A stretch of 64,000 bases of DNA from Metellina segmentata (Eukaryota > Arthropoda > Arachnida > Araneae > Tetragnathidae): the NCBI GenBank assembly GCA_947359465.1, contig OX375877.1, forward strand, positions 70,162,698-70,226,697, in the 5' to 3' direction. The notes beneath the pieces are model-generated. The model worked only from the letters and a program-made list of their open reading frames with translations, searched no databases and had not been told where the DNA came from. Shown in pieces: positions 10,673 through 21,240 of this stretch (positions are counted from its first letter, which is position 1; each line of letters begins with the position of its first letter). The translations under genes were made by a program, and so were the position numbers.

Positions 10673-12695
10673 TGTGTAAAATATTTCAAATCATACACAT
10701 TTCAGAATTGTTCATGCATGTATTGATACATGAATATAACATGTATGACATCTCTTTAGTTCTTTTCACACAAAATAATTAATATGTTCAAATTTACTAA
10801 TTCAGAAAAAATCAAGTCAGTAATAAAAAATAAAATTAAAGGAATCATAAAAAAAATTCTTACTTTTCATTAATATTTAGCTTGTAAAAATAACGCTATT
10901 TGAAAATATTGTTATTTGTGATCAAAAATATGACGAAATATAAAATGAGACGAAACACAAAAACTTTCAATCAAAAATGCTTAGTTTTGAAATTCTCTGA
11001 GCATTGACAAGTATTTCGTATACTCCTTGCACACCAAAAAGGGCTTATACATAACATAAGAAAGTGAAGTTTTCTCTATGAACAGCGTAGAACAAGTGTT
11101 ATAGCATCCCCAGAACATGCCAGTCCAGTGGAATTTTGAACTTGCAATAAAAAATTCATCATTGCAGTTTTTCATCACAATTAATCCAATAAATGTTCAC
11201 TTCAATCCATACTCTATTTTCTCAACATACTCAATCATCAGATGAGTGAATTGGCTTTTGACGTTGAATATGTCTTACCTTTCGAAACCGGTATACCACG
11301 CTTTATTTTTTAAATTCACATAAAAGCGTAAATGCGAAAAATTTGATAACTTGAAAGGAGAAGAAAAAAATGAAAGAGATCACGTTCAAAAGAGCATTAA
11401 ACAAAGAATGTTATAAATGTTCATTAATCTTGCGCTGACGTCATCCGATTATGCACTGCGTGAAGTTCACGAAAATGCGCACTGCCGCTCACATTAATTT
11501 AGTCTAATTCTGGCCTACTTTGTTTGTTTGAGGTGTCATTTGCTACGTCTCTTTGCATTTTATAAATAATAATAGAAATAAAATTTTAATATTTAATACT
11601 TGTTTAGATTTTAGACTTCAAAGTGTGGAAATTTCGCAAAAATTTCAAAATGTCCCCCCCCCCTTCCCTAAATTAAACACAACAAAAATTATAGAAGCGT
11701 CTATAGAAGGAGAGACGAAGAGATAGAGAATCCAAGATAAAAGTTCTGGAATCCGATGCTGAGCGTCAACGGGCTCGGAAGGAACGCCTTAAAGTTGAGG
11801 CTTCGTGCCGCTCACATTATTTAGTTTAGCTCCGTCCTCTTTTGTGCGAGCACGACGTTTGAGGTGTTCGTTCTTTCGTCTATTTGCTTTATACATGGTA
11901 ATAGAAATAAAACCTAAATATATTTAGTACTTGTTAAATATTTTACCAAAGTGTATAAAATAGAAATTTAAAAAAAAATCCAAGTATATAATAACCCCTT
12001 GAAGAATTAGAGGGAACGTCAACAGGAAGAGGGATAAAAATCCAAGAAGTTCATTCAATCCAATCCATTCCATGAATGCAGAATGATTAAGCAAGTAGTG
12101 CAATGGAATTCCAAAGGATCAATGCATAAAATTTAAATTAAAGTTACCAAAAAAAATATATTCAAAACATAATGAAAACATTAACATTGTCGAAAAATTT
12201 TTTTTTTGCAAAATTGGAATGGCTTTTGTAATACTGCCAGAAAACCTTTTCGTTGTGACTAAGTGTCTTTATTTTTTCATGAACAGATTACAATACCAAA
12301 TAACATTAAATGAATGCAAGTTACAATTTGAGTGAGCATATATTGAGCTTCTTCACCTATTCGTCGATTTTCAGTATAATTTTTTGTGTGACGAGCAAAT
12401 TCTTAACATTTGAAAAAATAACATGTATTTTGTTCATAGTTATTTCATTTTCAATATTATCAAACACAATATAGGAAGGAAACTTGATCACTTATCACTT
12501 GATTGAAATCAGCTGATTTAAATTCACGTGCCTGTTTAATGTGGTCAAATGAAGTTTAATGGACAAGAAGAACAAACTGGTAGCCAAGCTCTGGCCTTCA
12601 GTTCAACAGGCTGTGTTCAGATCAGATCCCGTAATAGGCATGGATGTTCATAGTAGTTGACAATCCATTTTAGCCTATTATGGTCCAATTAGCTG
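10673..12695. other. AT-rich, no intact gene; possible helitron-type fragment
   Basis: Mostly AT-rich non-coding sequence. On the plus strand around 11717-11815 a short frame reads ESDAERQRARKERLKVEA. This is a charged R/E/Q pattern like the repetitive N-terminal parts of some helitron-encoded proteins. It is too short to assign, and no end structures were seen. Confidence 0.3.
11468..11975. repeat. Diverged direct repeats, period about 330 bp
   Basis: The block from about 11480 (TGCCGCTCACATTAATTTAG) to 11620 is repeated from about 11808 (TGCCGCTCACATTATTTAG) to 11950. Both copies contain TTTGAGGTGT, a TTTGCATTTTATA-like segment and AATAGAAATAAAA. About 100 bp of possible coding remnant separates them. 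Confidence 0.65.
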
Positions 12696-15101
12696 CAGTG
12701 CCGTATTTCTAAATAGGCTAAGTAGGCTGCAGCCTAGAGCGGCAAAATTTTCAGGGGCGGCAGTTTGGCAATTTATTCAAACGTTAAAATGAAGTATTTC
12801 AGACGTTAAAAATATGATTTAGTCCTTCTACATAGCCTACTTTCTAAAACTATAACAAAATATAAATTCACAGCACGTAATCTTGTATTATAACTTTCTT
12901 GTAGTGCAATCTAATTTGGTTTGATAATATTGGCACAAGCGCAGCGATTCGATCGGACAACACTGTTGGTGGAAGGCCCAGTGGCTCCGCTGTCAGTTGT
13001 GTAGTGTCAGTCTAGTCTGTCTGAGTCTGACGCTGTCATTCATGTCTATCGGTGTGCACAAAGGGATCGTTGATGATTGTGTTGAGCAAGGCGTGTTCGT
13101 GTTGTTTGTTACGATTTTGCTTTATAGTTAAGAGTATTCCAATACATAACGTAAAGTTTTTAACAAGTAGGCTACTCCCTACTAGCTACTATGAATGACG
13201 GTAGGTAGAGACTCAGTGGCGCTGAATACAAAAAATGAACAAAACTGAAACTTCAAGAACAAGAACGTGTTCTGAAACAAACAAAAAAACTATATACGTT
13301 TTTTAAAACTAATAGTTTGCCAGTGGAAGAAAAGAACGATAAAGAAGATAAAGGGGAACATGAAAGTGCTCGAGCTATTTGTGATGGTTCTGTTGGGGAC
13401 GACAATGCTTTCTCTGGAACGAGTTGTTCCAAAACAGCCATGTTGTTATCAGAACCTACTGAAATACAAGTAAGTTCTCACAATCAGATTGTACCCGATA
13501 GATTTGATGTTAAAAGTCAATCTTTAACAGAAAATAAAGAGCCAACATTAGCAATTTCCTTAAATAAGGATCCAGCTTTGTGGATCTTAAATGATGCTAC
13601 TAGAGATCTAATAGCAAAAAATGGCTTTGACCAAAACAAGAGATGACGCGTGCCAAAGTTTACGAGAGTCTTGGGAAGAAGTGTACATTGATGTGACAGG
13701 AATTTCAAATGACACAACAGAAAAAGCAACGACTAGATGTGAATCCCGAGGAATACTTCGAAGATTAGAACGTTTTGGGACTGCGTTTATGGTGTGTTTC
13801 TGGAGCACAGTACTTCACAGAATTGATTAAGTTAGCAAAGCCATGCAAAGTGGAACTGTGGATGTTTTGTTGGTCAGAGATTTCTATGGCTCTCTTGAAG
13901 AATATTTTACGGAACAGAGAAACAACTTTGATTACTTTGAGGAATTGGCCATGTATATAACCAAAACTACATTTTATGAAAAAGATAATAAAAGACAGCC
14001 AAAAAGAAAAGTTTGGCCTGACGAAGACCGAAGTGGAGAAGTTAACTTTACTAGCAGGGATGACCTTAAAATAAATACGTTTTTACCAATTGTAGACTCT
14101 TTTGTTTGTGAATTCAAGAAAAGAAAAATGGCCTATGACGAGTTTCAAGACCGATTCTACTTCTTAACTCAGTTGTGTGATAACAATACAGATATGGAAG
14201 AGGAACTGAGAAAAAAGGCCACCAACCTTTACCACGTCTACACAAATGACTTGGATTCGGATTTCACTGAAGAGTGCATCCACTTTAAAAATCACTGTGC
14301 TGTGGGTAATAATCACCCATCTGATAAATCGTTGGAAGGAATTTCGAAATTTCTGAGGTGTAATTCCTTACAAGATGTTTACCCCAATTTGGACATTGCT
14401 GCAAGGATAAGTTTGTGCATACCTGCTACAATCTGCTAACTAGTATTTCTGAAATACGGTTAAACTCACTTTCATTACTTTGTATTGAGGCAAATACAAC
14501 AAAAACACTTTCATATGAGGACATTATTAACGAGTTTGCCATTAAGGAATCTCGTAAGAAAGATATGTAAATTTGAACATGAAGATTAATCTTCAATTAT
14601 AAGATATGTAATTACGTGGGGTGAGTTGTTTTAGAGAAGTTTGTATATTTTTCAACAAATAAACCATTAATTAACTAAATTTTGTGTAATTACATTTCCG
14701 TGTAGGATAGCTTAATTCAAATTGAATACAGCTCTTCAATTACGCAAAAGATAGTCATTAGTATTAAAATATAAAAATATGTTTGAAATAGTGATCTCAG
14801 ATCTCCAAGAACAAATGAATTAATTAAGTTCGAAACACATTTCATTTTTTAACGAATCTTAAAAGAAGCAAGTAAAAAAACCGAAGTAGAGAACTAATTT
14901 GATTATATAATTTATTATGTAAACCATTAAAATTGTAGTTTTATCTAAAATAAATGAACTTTATGTTTAAAAAAGATGAAAACATCAATGAACTCTATCC
15001 TTTTATAGTATAAAACAAATGTATTTAAGCAAATATGAACTATAGAGGGGGCGGCAAATGGATTTTAGCCTATAGGCGGCATACTCTTAAATACGGCCCT
15101 G
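12696..15101 (+). mobile_element. hAT transposon, internally deleted
   Basis: Perfect 8-bp target duplication ATTAGCTG at 12688-12695 and 15102-15109. The ends are imperfect inverted repeats: CAGTGCCGTATTTCTAAATA on the left, and CAGGGCCGTATTTAAGAG on the right when reversed. A further shared GGCGGCA motif lies next to each end. At 2406 bp it is shorter than autonomous members. The enclosed transposase lacks its central part. Confidence 0.93.
13191..14570 (+). pseudogene. Broken hAT transposase (ZMYM1-like type)
   Basis: Reading starts at ATG 13191. The N-terminal frame contains RLSGAEYKK, interrupted by stops at 13206-13208 and 13236-13238. It runs on through KKLYTFFKTNSLPVEEKND to about 13646. 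A second piece in another frame (about 13650-13850) has TRCESRGILRRLERF followed by FMVCFWSTVLHRID, the conserved region of this family. A third (13843-14439) carries DVLLVRDFYGSLEEYF and FKKRKMAYDEFQDRF. The C-terminal dimerisation segment then continues in a shifted frame (about 14457-14570) as RLNSLSLLCIEANTTKTLSY and ends at TAA 14568-14570. The zinc finger and most of the RNase H-like core are missing. Domain order and residual motifs match zinc-finger MYM-type-1-like hAT proteins. It is inactive. Confidence 0.85.
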
Positions 15102-15235
15102 ATTAGCTGTTGTGATGCAAAAGATTATACAGACGAAAACAAAGCAAAAATAATAACTTCTAGAAGTAAAACAGAGATTGTAAAAAGTTTGTGTTTCTCA
15201 AACATTAAGATTTTAAAAACAGCATTTTATTAAAA

Positions 15236-16410
15236 AAGCACGGCATTGCCCGTGACAGTTGTTTTCGTGAGGTCATGTGTAACTACTGCTCGCTAACCCC
15301 CGGTGATTGCTACGAATTCCCATTTGATTTGCGAAGCAAACCAAATGGGAATTCGTAGCATATTCGATAACAGCCATCATGGCGTTGCTCGTGGTGTTGG
15401 TTTGCTTCGCAAACCAAGTAAAAATTCATAGCCTATTGTAATGAATTCCCAGTTGATTTGCTTCGCAAACCAAACTATGAATATAATAGTTTGTTGCGCG
15501 GAATATATTGGTTTGGTTTTCTAAGCAAACCAACACAATGGGCAATACCGTGATGGCCACGTCATTTTCAAATGCGACCAAATTCGATAACGGCCATCAC
15601 GGCGTTGCTCGTGGTGGTTTGCTTCGCAAACCAAATTATGAATTATGCCTCGTCATTGTCAAATTCGACCAAATTCCAATTGCGAAGAGATTCAATCGGC
15701 GTGACGTCAGAATCTCCTGCGAAAATAGAAATATATTTTGAAAAATTATCTATTAAAAGAAAATGAAATACAAGGTAAATTTTCTAGTGTAAAATTATCA
15801 GCAGATTTCGAATCCGTTGGAATTTTCAAACTATCTTCAACGATCCCGATTTTACAAAAATAAACAAAACATTTCCAGCCAAAATGAATTTTTTTTAAAA
15901 AACTTTTTGCTGAAATTGTAAGAGGGTAGGAAATGTTATCTGTTTATTACTTGAACGCGAAGTTTGACGTGCCGTCACAATCTCTTGCGAAAATATAAGA
16001 GATATTCAGTTAAAACAATTTTTATTTATGTAAAGAAAATCATATTTTTAGATATTGATCTAATGTGAAATTTTCCGCAGATGTTAAATCCGTTGAAATT
16101 TTTACTATATATTTAACGGTCTAGGAGATAGAAAAAAGGAACTAAGTAACTCCAATTAAAAGTTTTTGTTTTTTATCGTCTGCTGGAAAATCATTCCTCC
16201 GAGCAAAATGATTTCATTCATGCTGCATTCAATAATGATTAATTTTTACATTTTATTCATTTTAAAATGTTCTAGATTAAATTTTAAAATTCACCGGGAC
16301 TCAAAAATTGCAAAAAAATTTGGACTACCTGTGTGCCAAATTACATTACAGTAAGTGGCATAGATTCGTCAGTAATTTGCGGGCAGAAAACAAACAAACA
16401 CTTCCTTTAA
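15236..16410. mobile_element. Repeat element with GGTTTGCTTCGCAAACC palindromes
   Basis: Begins with CACGGCATTGCCCGTGACAG near 15240 and ends with ACAAACACTTCCTTTAATAG near 16408, the same pair of ends as at 41903-42155. The first 400 bp hold about five copies of a palindrome around GGTTTGCTTCGCAAACC (near 15326, 15400, 15455, 15512, 15618). They are interspersed with AAATGGGAATTCGTAGC and GATAACRGCCATCAYGGCG. The segment 16130-16405, reversed, matches 31155-31420. No protein is encoded. Confidence 0.55.
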
Positions 16411-16423
16411 TAGTATTAAAGAT

Positions 16424-16666
16424 TTTCAACTAGTTATACCACCGTCTCAGCCTAAGCCATTCGTTATTTTGAACCACTGTCAGATGACAAGGAAATATCT
16501 GAGCTGGCACCCACTCTCCAAACTTCCACACCAACGCAACGTAAGGACTTTCGGGGCCACAACAGATTTAAGGTGCACCAGCCGCCTCTACACCATACGC
16601 TTACAAACATCCATGACCCGGATTCGAACCAGGAACCTTCCGATCTAGAGGCTAACACCGTGACCT
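16424..16666 (-). repeat. tRNA-derived SINE, copy 3
   Basis: Reversed, it shows the tRNA-like B box GGTTCGAATCCGGGTCATGG. It is followed by GAAGCGTATGGTGTAGAGG-type text of the SINE body, GGTGCACCTTAAATCTGT and GGAAGTTTGGAGAGTGGGTG. It abuts the end of the preceding element. Confidence 0.85.
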
Positions 16667-17950
16667 ACTTCCTTGTATAATATAGTAGAGATAATTATAA
16701 TAGAAGTTAAGTTCGTTCCAACTATCCTTAAATATTCCTACACTTAAACATTGTGTGCACAAGAAATGCAATGTTATAATGGAGTTCCAAGATTGTTGGT
16801 TGCTATGAGATTATTAAAAAATTTAGTGATTTTTTCACAAATGTTCCTAGCAGTGAACACAGGAATACTGAAACCTTTATGCTCATAAATTTAAAGAACT
16901 CTTGAATAATCAGAGTTAATTGGCGAGTTTTTGTAGGAAAAGAAAAAAGAAGTTGTCTAAACGTTCTATAGTTTAAGAATTTTCAACAAAAATTAATTTT
17001 TTAAACAAATTTTGTGCAGTTTTAATTTTTTGTTTTAAATTTCACAACGTGACTATTGAAGCAGATCGATTTTGAAATTTTTGACACGAAATTATTCTCT
17101 AGAAATGAATTTATTAGTATTTTGATGATCAATTTGTCAACACTCCTAAAGAAAATATCCGAGCGTATTCATTTTCCTTTGCAAAAATTCAAATATCGAA
17201 TCAAGTTAAAAACTTTCGAAGTTCCTATTCTTTCCGTGAAAAAAAAAAGGGGATATATCGAGACCCCTTCTCTTACCACAAACAAAACTACTTTTAACGG
17301 TGGAATACATTTTCCCCTTTAGTTTAATTATTCAATTCGTTTGTTGTTTTATGCGTTTGCATCTCATACCACATTTGAGTCGCGAGTACGAAATGAAAAC
17401 AAGATTTTGAAAAGGCGGGAAACGGAGGAAAAGTTTTATCTCTCTTATACCTCCCATACCCCCTATCACAAACTTAAACTCTTCTTCCTAACAGAAAAGA
17501 CTACTATTTTTGGCAATTTATGGCAGATTCAAATCATAAAACAGTCGCCATTGGAGTTCATTTCCAAGTGTGCGCTTGCGCAGTTTGCTAGCTCTTAAGA
17601 GCCAGACTAGGTAGATACCCAAATGGACGGTTCATTACTGGCGGAAGACGCAAGTAATGAAACGCCTACCTACTTGCAGAATATTGCTATTGCCATACGA
17701 CCCTTGTAAGCTGCTGCAAGGAATTCAACTGTTGCCGAAAAGGAATTGACATGAATTCAAATTCAGGCCAAACCAGTAACTACGTAGTTTTTACATCACT
17801 AGAGAATACATGGTTTAAATGGCAAAAGAGCAGCAGAAACAATCAGAAGTTCGAAAGAGGAGTTTTGATCAGAAAAACTAAAAGAGATACGTGAATTTGT
17901 TCTTTCCAAAACCCACAAGGACAGAATTGTGAATCATTTATATATATATA
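16667..17950. other. No gene seen
   Basis: AT-rich DNA. Two plus-strand frames at 17056-17598 are lysine/phenylalanine-rich without domains and look like chance. A short TA run ends at 17950, where the Tc1 element inserted. Confidence 0.4.
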
Positions 17951-19352
17951 CACTGCTGGCCACCCAAATTGCAAAACCAAGAAAGACAAGAGATATCACA
18001 ACAAAATTTATTTGTAGATAACATGTTAACCAAGTATCAAATGATTAAATTTATAGACTTCTGTGAAGTGTGGTTCCTGCCAAAATCAGTAGCCAGAGTA
18101 GCCGCCATTGTTGGAGATCACCGCTGCCACATGCCTCGGCTTTGATTCAAAGAGACTTTGGATGTGTTCTTGGGGTACAGCAGACCAAGCAGCTTCCACA
18201 CGTTGCCAAAGTTGATCAGGTGGGGCAGCTGGGGATGTAATCTGGGTCAATCGTTGAGCAACCATGGACCACATGTTTTCTATCGACGAAAGATCCGGAG
18301 AGCGAGCTGGCCAGGGAAGCAATTCAATCTGGCGATTGACGAAGAACCCTTGGACAATGCGTGCCACGTGTGGTCGCGCATTATCCTGTTGAAATATGGC
18401 TGTGGGCAAGCCCTGAAGGTAAGGAAGGACAACTGGCTCCAACACCTCGGAGATGTAGCGCTGGCTGTTTAAAGTACCGGCAATGAGTACTAGAGGAGTG
18501 CGAGAGTGATATCCCATACCATAATACCCGGTGCAGGACCAGTGTGGCGGTGCATAACGCAGCTGTTCAGCATCCTCTCTCTACGGTGTCTCCAGACTCG
18601 AATCCGACCATCATGGTGTTGCAGACAGAAACGAGACTCGTCAGTAAAGACAATTTCATTCCATTCTGCCATCCACATCCTTCTTTCATCGCAACATTGG
18701 CGACGGAGATGTCTGTGGCTCTGCGTCATGGGTAGACGAAACAATGGACGTCTTGCGGACAGACCACTCTGCTGTAAACGGCGTCGAACGGTATGCGCAG
18801 ACACTGGATGATGCGTTACAGACTGAATGTGCTGTGCTATGGTTCGTGATGTGGCTGAGCGATCCGTCACTGCCATACGCACAATATGCTTGTCATCAAT
18901 TGAAGTGATGCACTGAGGTGGATGCTATCGAACACGTCGGTCCGTCGTATCCTCCTGCATCCAACGATCACATATCCGCATTACAGTTGTTTGGTTTCGT
19001 CCAAAACGACTACCGATTTCCCTGAAAGATAATCCACAATCTCGGTAGGCCACTATCCTTCCTCTGTCGAACTCGGATACTTCATCAAAAGATGATCGCT
19101 GTTTCCTACGAAGCATAATTGATCGGTTTTTATTTTGAAAAAACCACAAGAAAAACACAATTGCCGTACTTGAAATCGTCGAAATCTCCAAGCCCTAAAT
19201 AGCGCTTTGAAGTGGCGCCACAGGGGCGCGTGATGTGCTTTTGCGCTGAAATTCTAATCATTTGCAAATCTCATCTCCGCTAATGCATATTCTAAATTTC
19301 ATATTATTTGCATGCTTCCTTCAGGGTGTTGCATTTACGGTGGCCAGCAGTG
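17951..19352 (-). mobile_element. Tc1 DNA transposon
   Basis: A 1402-bp element flanked by TA (17949-17950 and 19353-19354). The terminal inverted repeats begin CACTGCTGGCCACC at both ends and continue for about 30 bp with a few mismatches. It contains one transposase with only two visible defects, so it is fairly young. Its right-hand 35 bp was later copied in a tandem duplication (see 19318-20117). Confidence 0.93.
18086..19116 (-). pseudogene. Tc1 transposase, one stop and one frameshift
   Basis: DD34E transposase for cut-and-paste movement. ATG 19116 starts MLRRKQRSSFDEVSEFDRGR, a helix-turn-helix of paired type (LSFREIGSRFGRNQTTVMRI). An in-frame TAG at 18925-18927 interrupts it, after which the same frame continues (CITSIDDKHIVRMAVTDRSA). 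The first catalytic aspartate is in VFTDESRF, the second in QQDNARPHVA, and the glutamate in SPDLSSIENMW, 34 residues on. Near 18505 a small deletion in the IMVWG...YHSRTPLV region shifts the frame. The C-terminus ends at 18086. Family length is about 340 residues, so the gene is complete apart from these lesions. It lies inside matching terminal repeats. Confidence 0.92.
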
Positions 19353-20117
19353 TATGTTACCGCTAAAGCTCGAAAGCCGTTAATGTCCACATTATATAGC
19401 TAATCTGCAGATTAACTGATTTGCTCCGTTAACGTGCGGAATCAAGAGTTCAACCGCATTTAACCTAGGTAATGTGCACATTAACGGCTTCCGTTTCGTT
19501 AAAGTTCAAAAGTTTATTTCTCTCATTTCCTTTCCCTACACCTTTCCTCTCTCCCTCCACTTTGAGTTTGGTTTCGCCTGTTTTTCTCATTTCCTTTCCC
19601 TACACCTTCCCCCTCCCCCTTTTTAACTGATTGATGATTGATTCTATCAACTAATTTGTTGATTGTTTGATTGTATTAACTTGATTCTTTAGATATAGAA
19701 AAATAAATAAATAAATAATCCTTCAGGGTGTTGCATTTACGGTGGCCAGCAGTGTATGTTACCGCTAAAGCTCGAAAGCCGTTAATGTCCACATTATATA
19801 GCTAATCTGCAGATTAACTGATTTGCTCCGTTAACGTGCGGAATCAAGAGTTCAACCGCATTTAACCTAGGTAATGTGCACATTAACGGCTTCCGTTTCG
19901 TTAAAGTTCAAAAGTTTATTTCTCTCATTTCCTTTCCCTACACCTTTCCTCTCTCCCTCCACTTTGAGTTTGGTTTCGCCTGTTTTTCTCATTTCCTTTC
20001 CCTACACCTTCCCCCTCCCCCTTTTTAACTGATTGATGATTGATTCTATCAACTAATTTGTTGATTGTTTGATTGTATTAACTTGATTCTTTAGATATAG
20101 AAAAATAAATAAATAAC
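19318..20117. repeat. 402-bp tandem duplication including the Tc1 right end
   Basis: The sequence starting CCTTCAGGGTGTTGCATTTA at 19318 is repeated almost base for base from 19720. The unit holds the last 35 bp of the Tc1 element, then GTTACCGCTAAAGC, a CTAGGTAATGTGCACATTAA motif, CT-rich lines and an AAATAAATAAAT tail. A third partial copy of the last 100 bp lies at about 20178-20280. The near identity of the two main copies points to a recent duplication after Tc1 insertion. Confidence 0.9.
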
Positions 20118-20537
20118 ACGATGTTAATTTCCTTAATTGTAATAATATTTTAAACCGTCTGATTCTTTCTATTATAGTTTTTTAACTGATTGACGATTGA
20201 TTCGATCAACTTATTTGTTGATTGTTTGATTGTATTAACTCGATTCTTTAGGTATCGAAAAATAAATAAATAACATTATGTTATTAAGCGTTCAGAAACG
20301 TTGCTTCTGTTCCAGCAAATATCTTATTTTCACTTTAACGAGTGCCTAGTAGGTAATGTGCAGAGTATCTAGGTAATTTTCAGATTGTAGGTAATTTGCT
20401 ATCTAGGTAATTTTTAGAGTATCTAGGTAAATTGATAAATAAAACATTTTATGGCACTTTAACTGATTACCCTAGTTAATCTGCACATTACCTAGATAAT
20501 CTGTAGAATAACTGATTACTGCACTTTAGCGGTAACA
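19355..20537. mobile_element. Possible inverted-repeat element (MITE-like)
   Basis: Left end GTTACCGCTAAAGC (about 19357) and right end GCTTTAGCGGTAAC-like (CACTTTAGCGGTAAC, about 20523-20537) are inverted copies. Both are followed inward by CTAATCTGCA/GATTAACTGA text. The motif CTAGGTAAT and its variants recur at least eight times between 20340 and 20510. The Tc1 element sits at its left boundary. No coding capacity. Confidence 0.5.
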
Positions 20538-20539
20538 TA

Positions 20540-21240
20540 TATATTCAAGAAGTATTACAAAACATTCAAATAAATATTTTGCATTACCTTTACTTTAGAC
20601 ATTATCGCCCTGCTCCACCGCCCCTATAGCCCTCTCTTGGCTACACCACTGACGCCATGGCATTCTACTCTGAGACCATTAGTGTATTCTGATCCAGACC
20701 ATTCTGGATCAGACCCATTAGTAGAAACTCGGTAATTTTTTGCTGGGATGAGTAAAAGTTTTCTTTCATTTTCGTCCTACCATTTTTTAGCCTTGGTATG
20801 ACTTAAGCTTGGAGAGATTTCGAATTAGGCAGGTATGTCTTATCTCAATGATCTTCACAGGGCTTTGGCTTACCTACATGCCTCGTCTGGTATACTTACC
20901 TGAACATTTTACGTAGCCCTAGGGGTTGGATTAAGCGTCCTTTGACACACAAATTTATACAAGTGGACTATCAGTCGGAGACACTACGGATGATGTTGGA
21001 TATTATAATCATATTTCATTGCAGATGCTAAATATTACAATATATTTTGCATTCTGCACTCACAAAAGCCCAAATTCTCCACAATGCATAATCCCTACCT
21101 CACTTATCTCTATCCACAATTTTTTTTGTCAACTTGTTTTTCTAGTGACAACCATTGTGAATATCGCTTAAGCTATATTTATTTTCATTCGCCACTGAAC
21201 AAAATTATCTGGCTACATCTACGTCTTTAGATTGCATTTT
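20540..21240. other. No gene seen
   Basis: Unremarkable spacer. A short fragment near 20610-20655, reversed, reads CAGTGGTGTAGCCAAGAGAG, which resembles a common transposon end; no partner end was found. Confidence 0.35.

Noticed and set aside
20608..20660. End of a further DNA transposon (CAGTGGTGTAGCC, reversed)
   Set aside because: No matching second end or target duplication was found within reach; left as a fragment.
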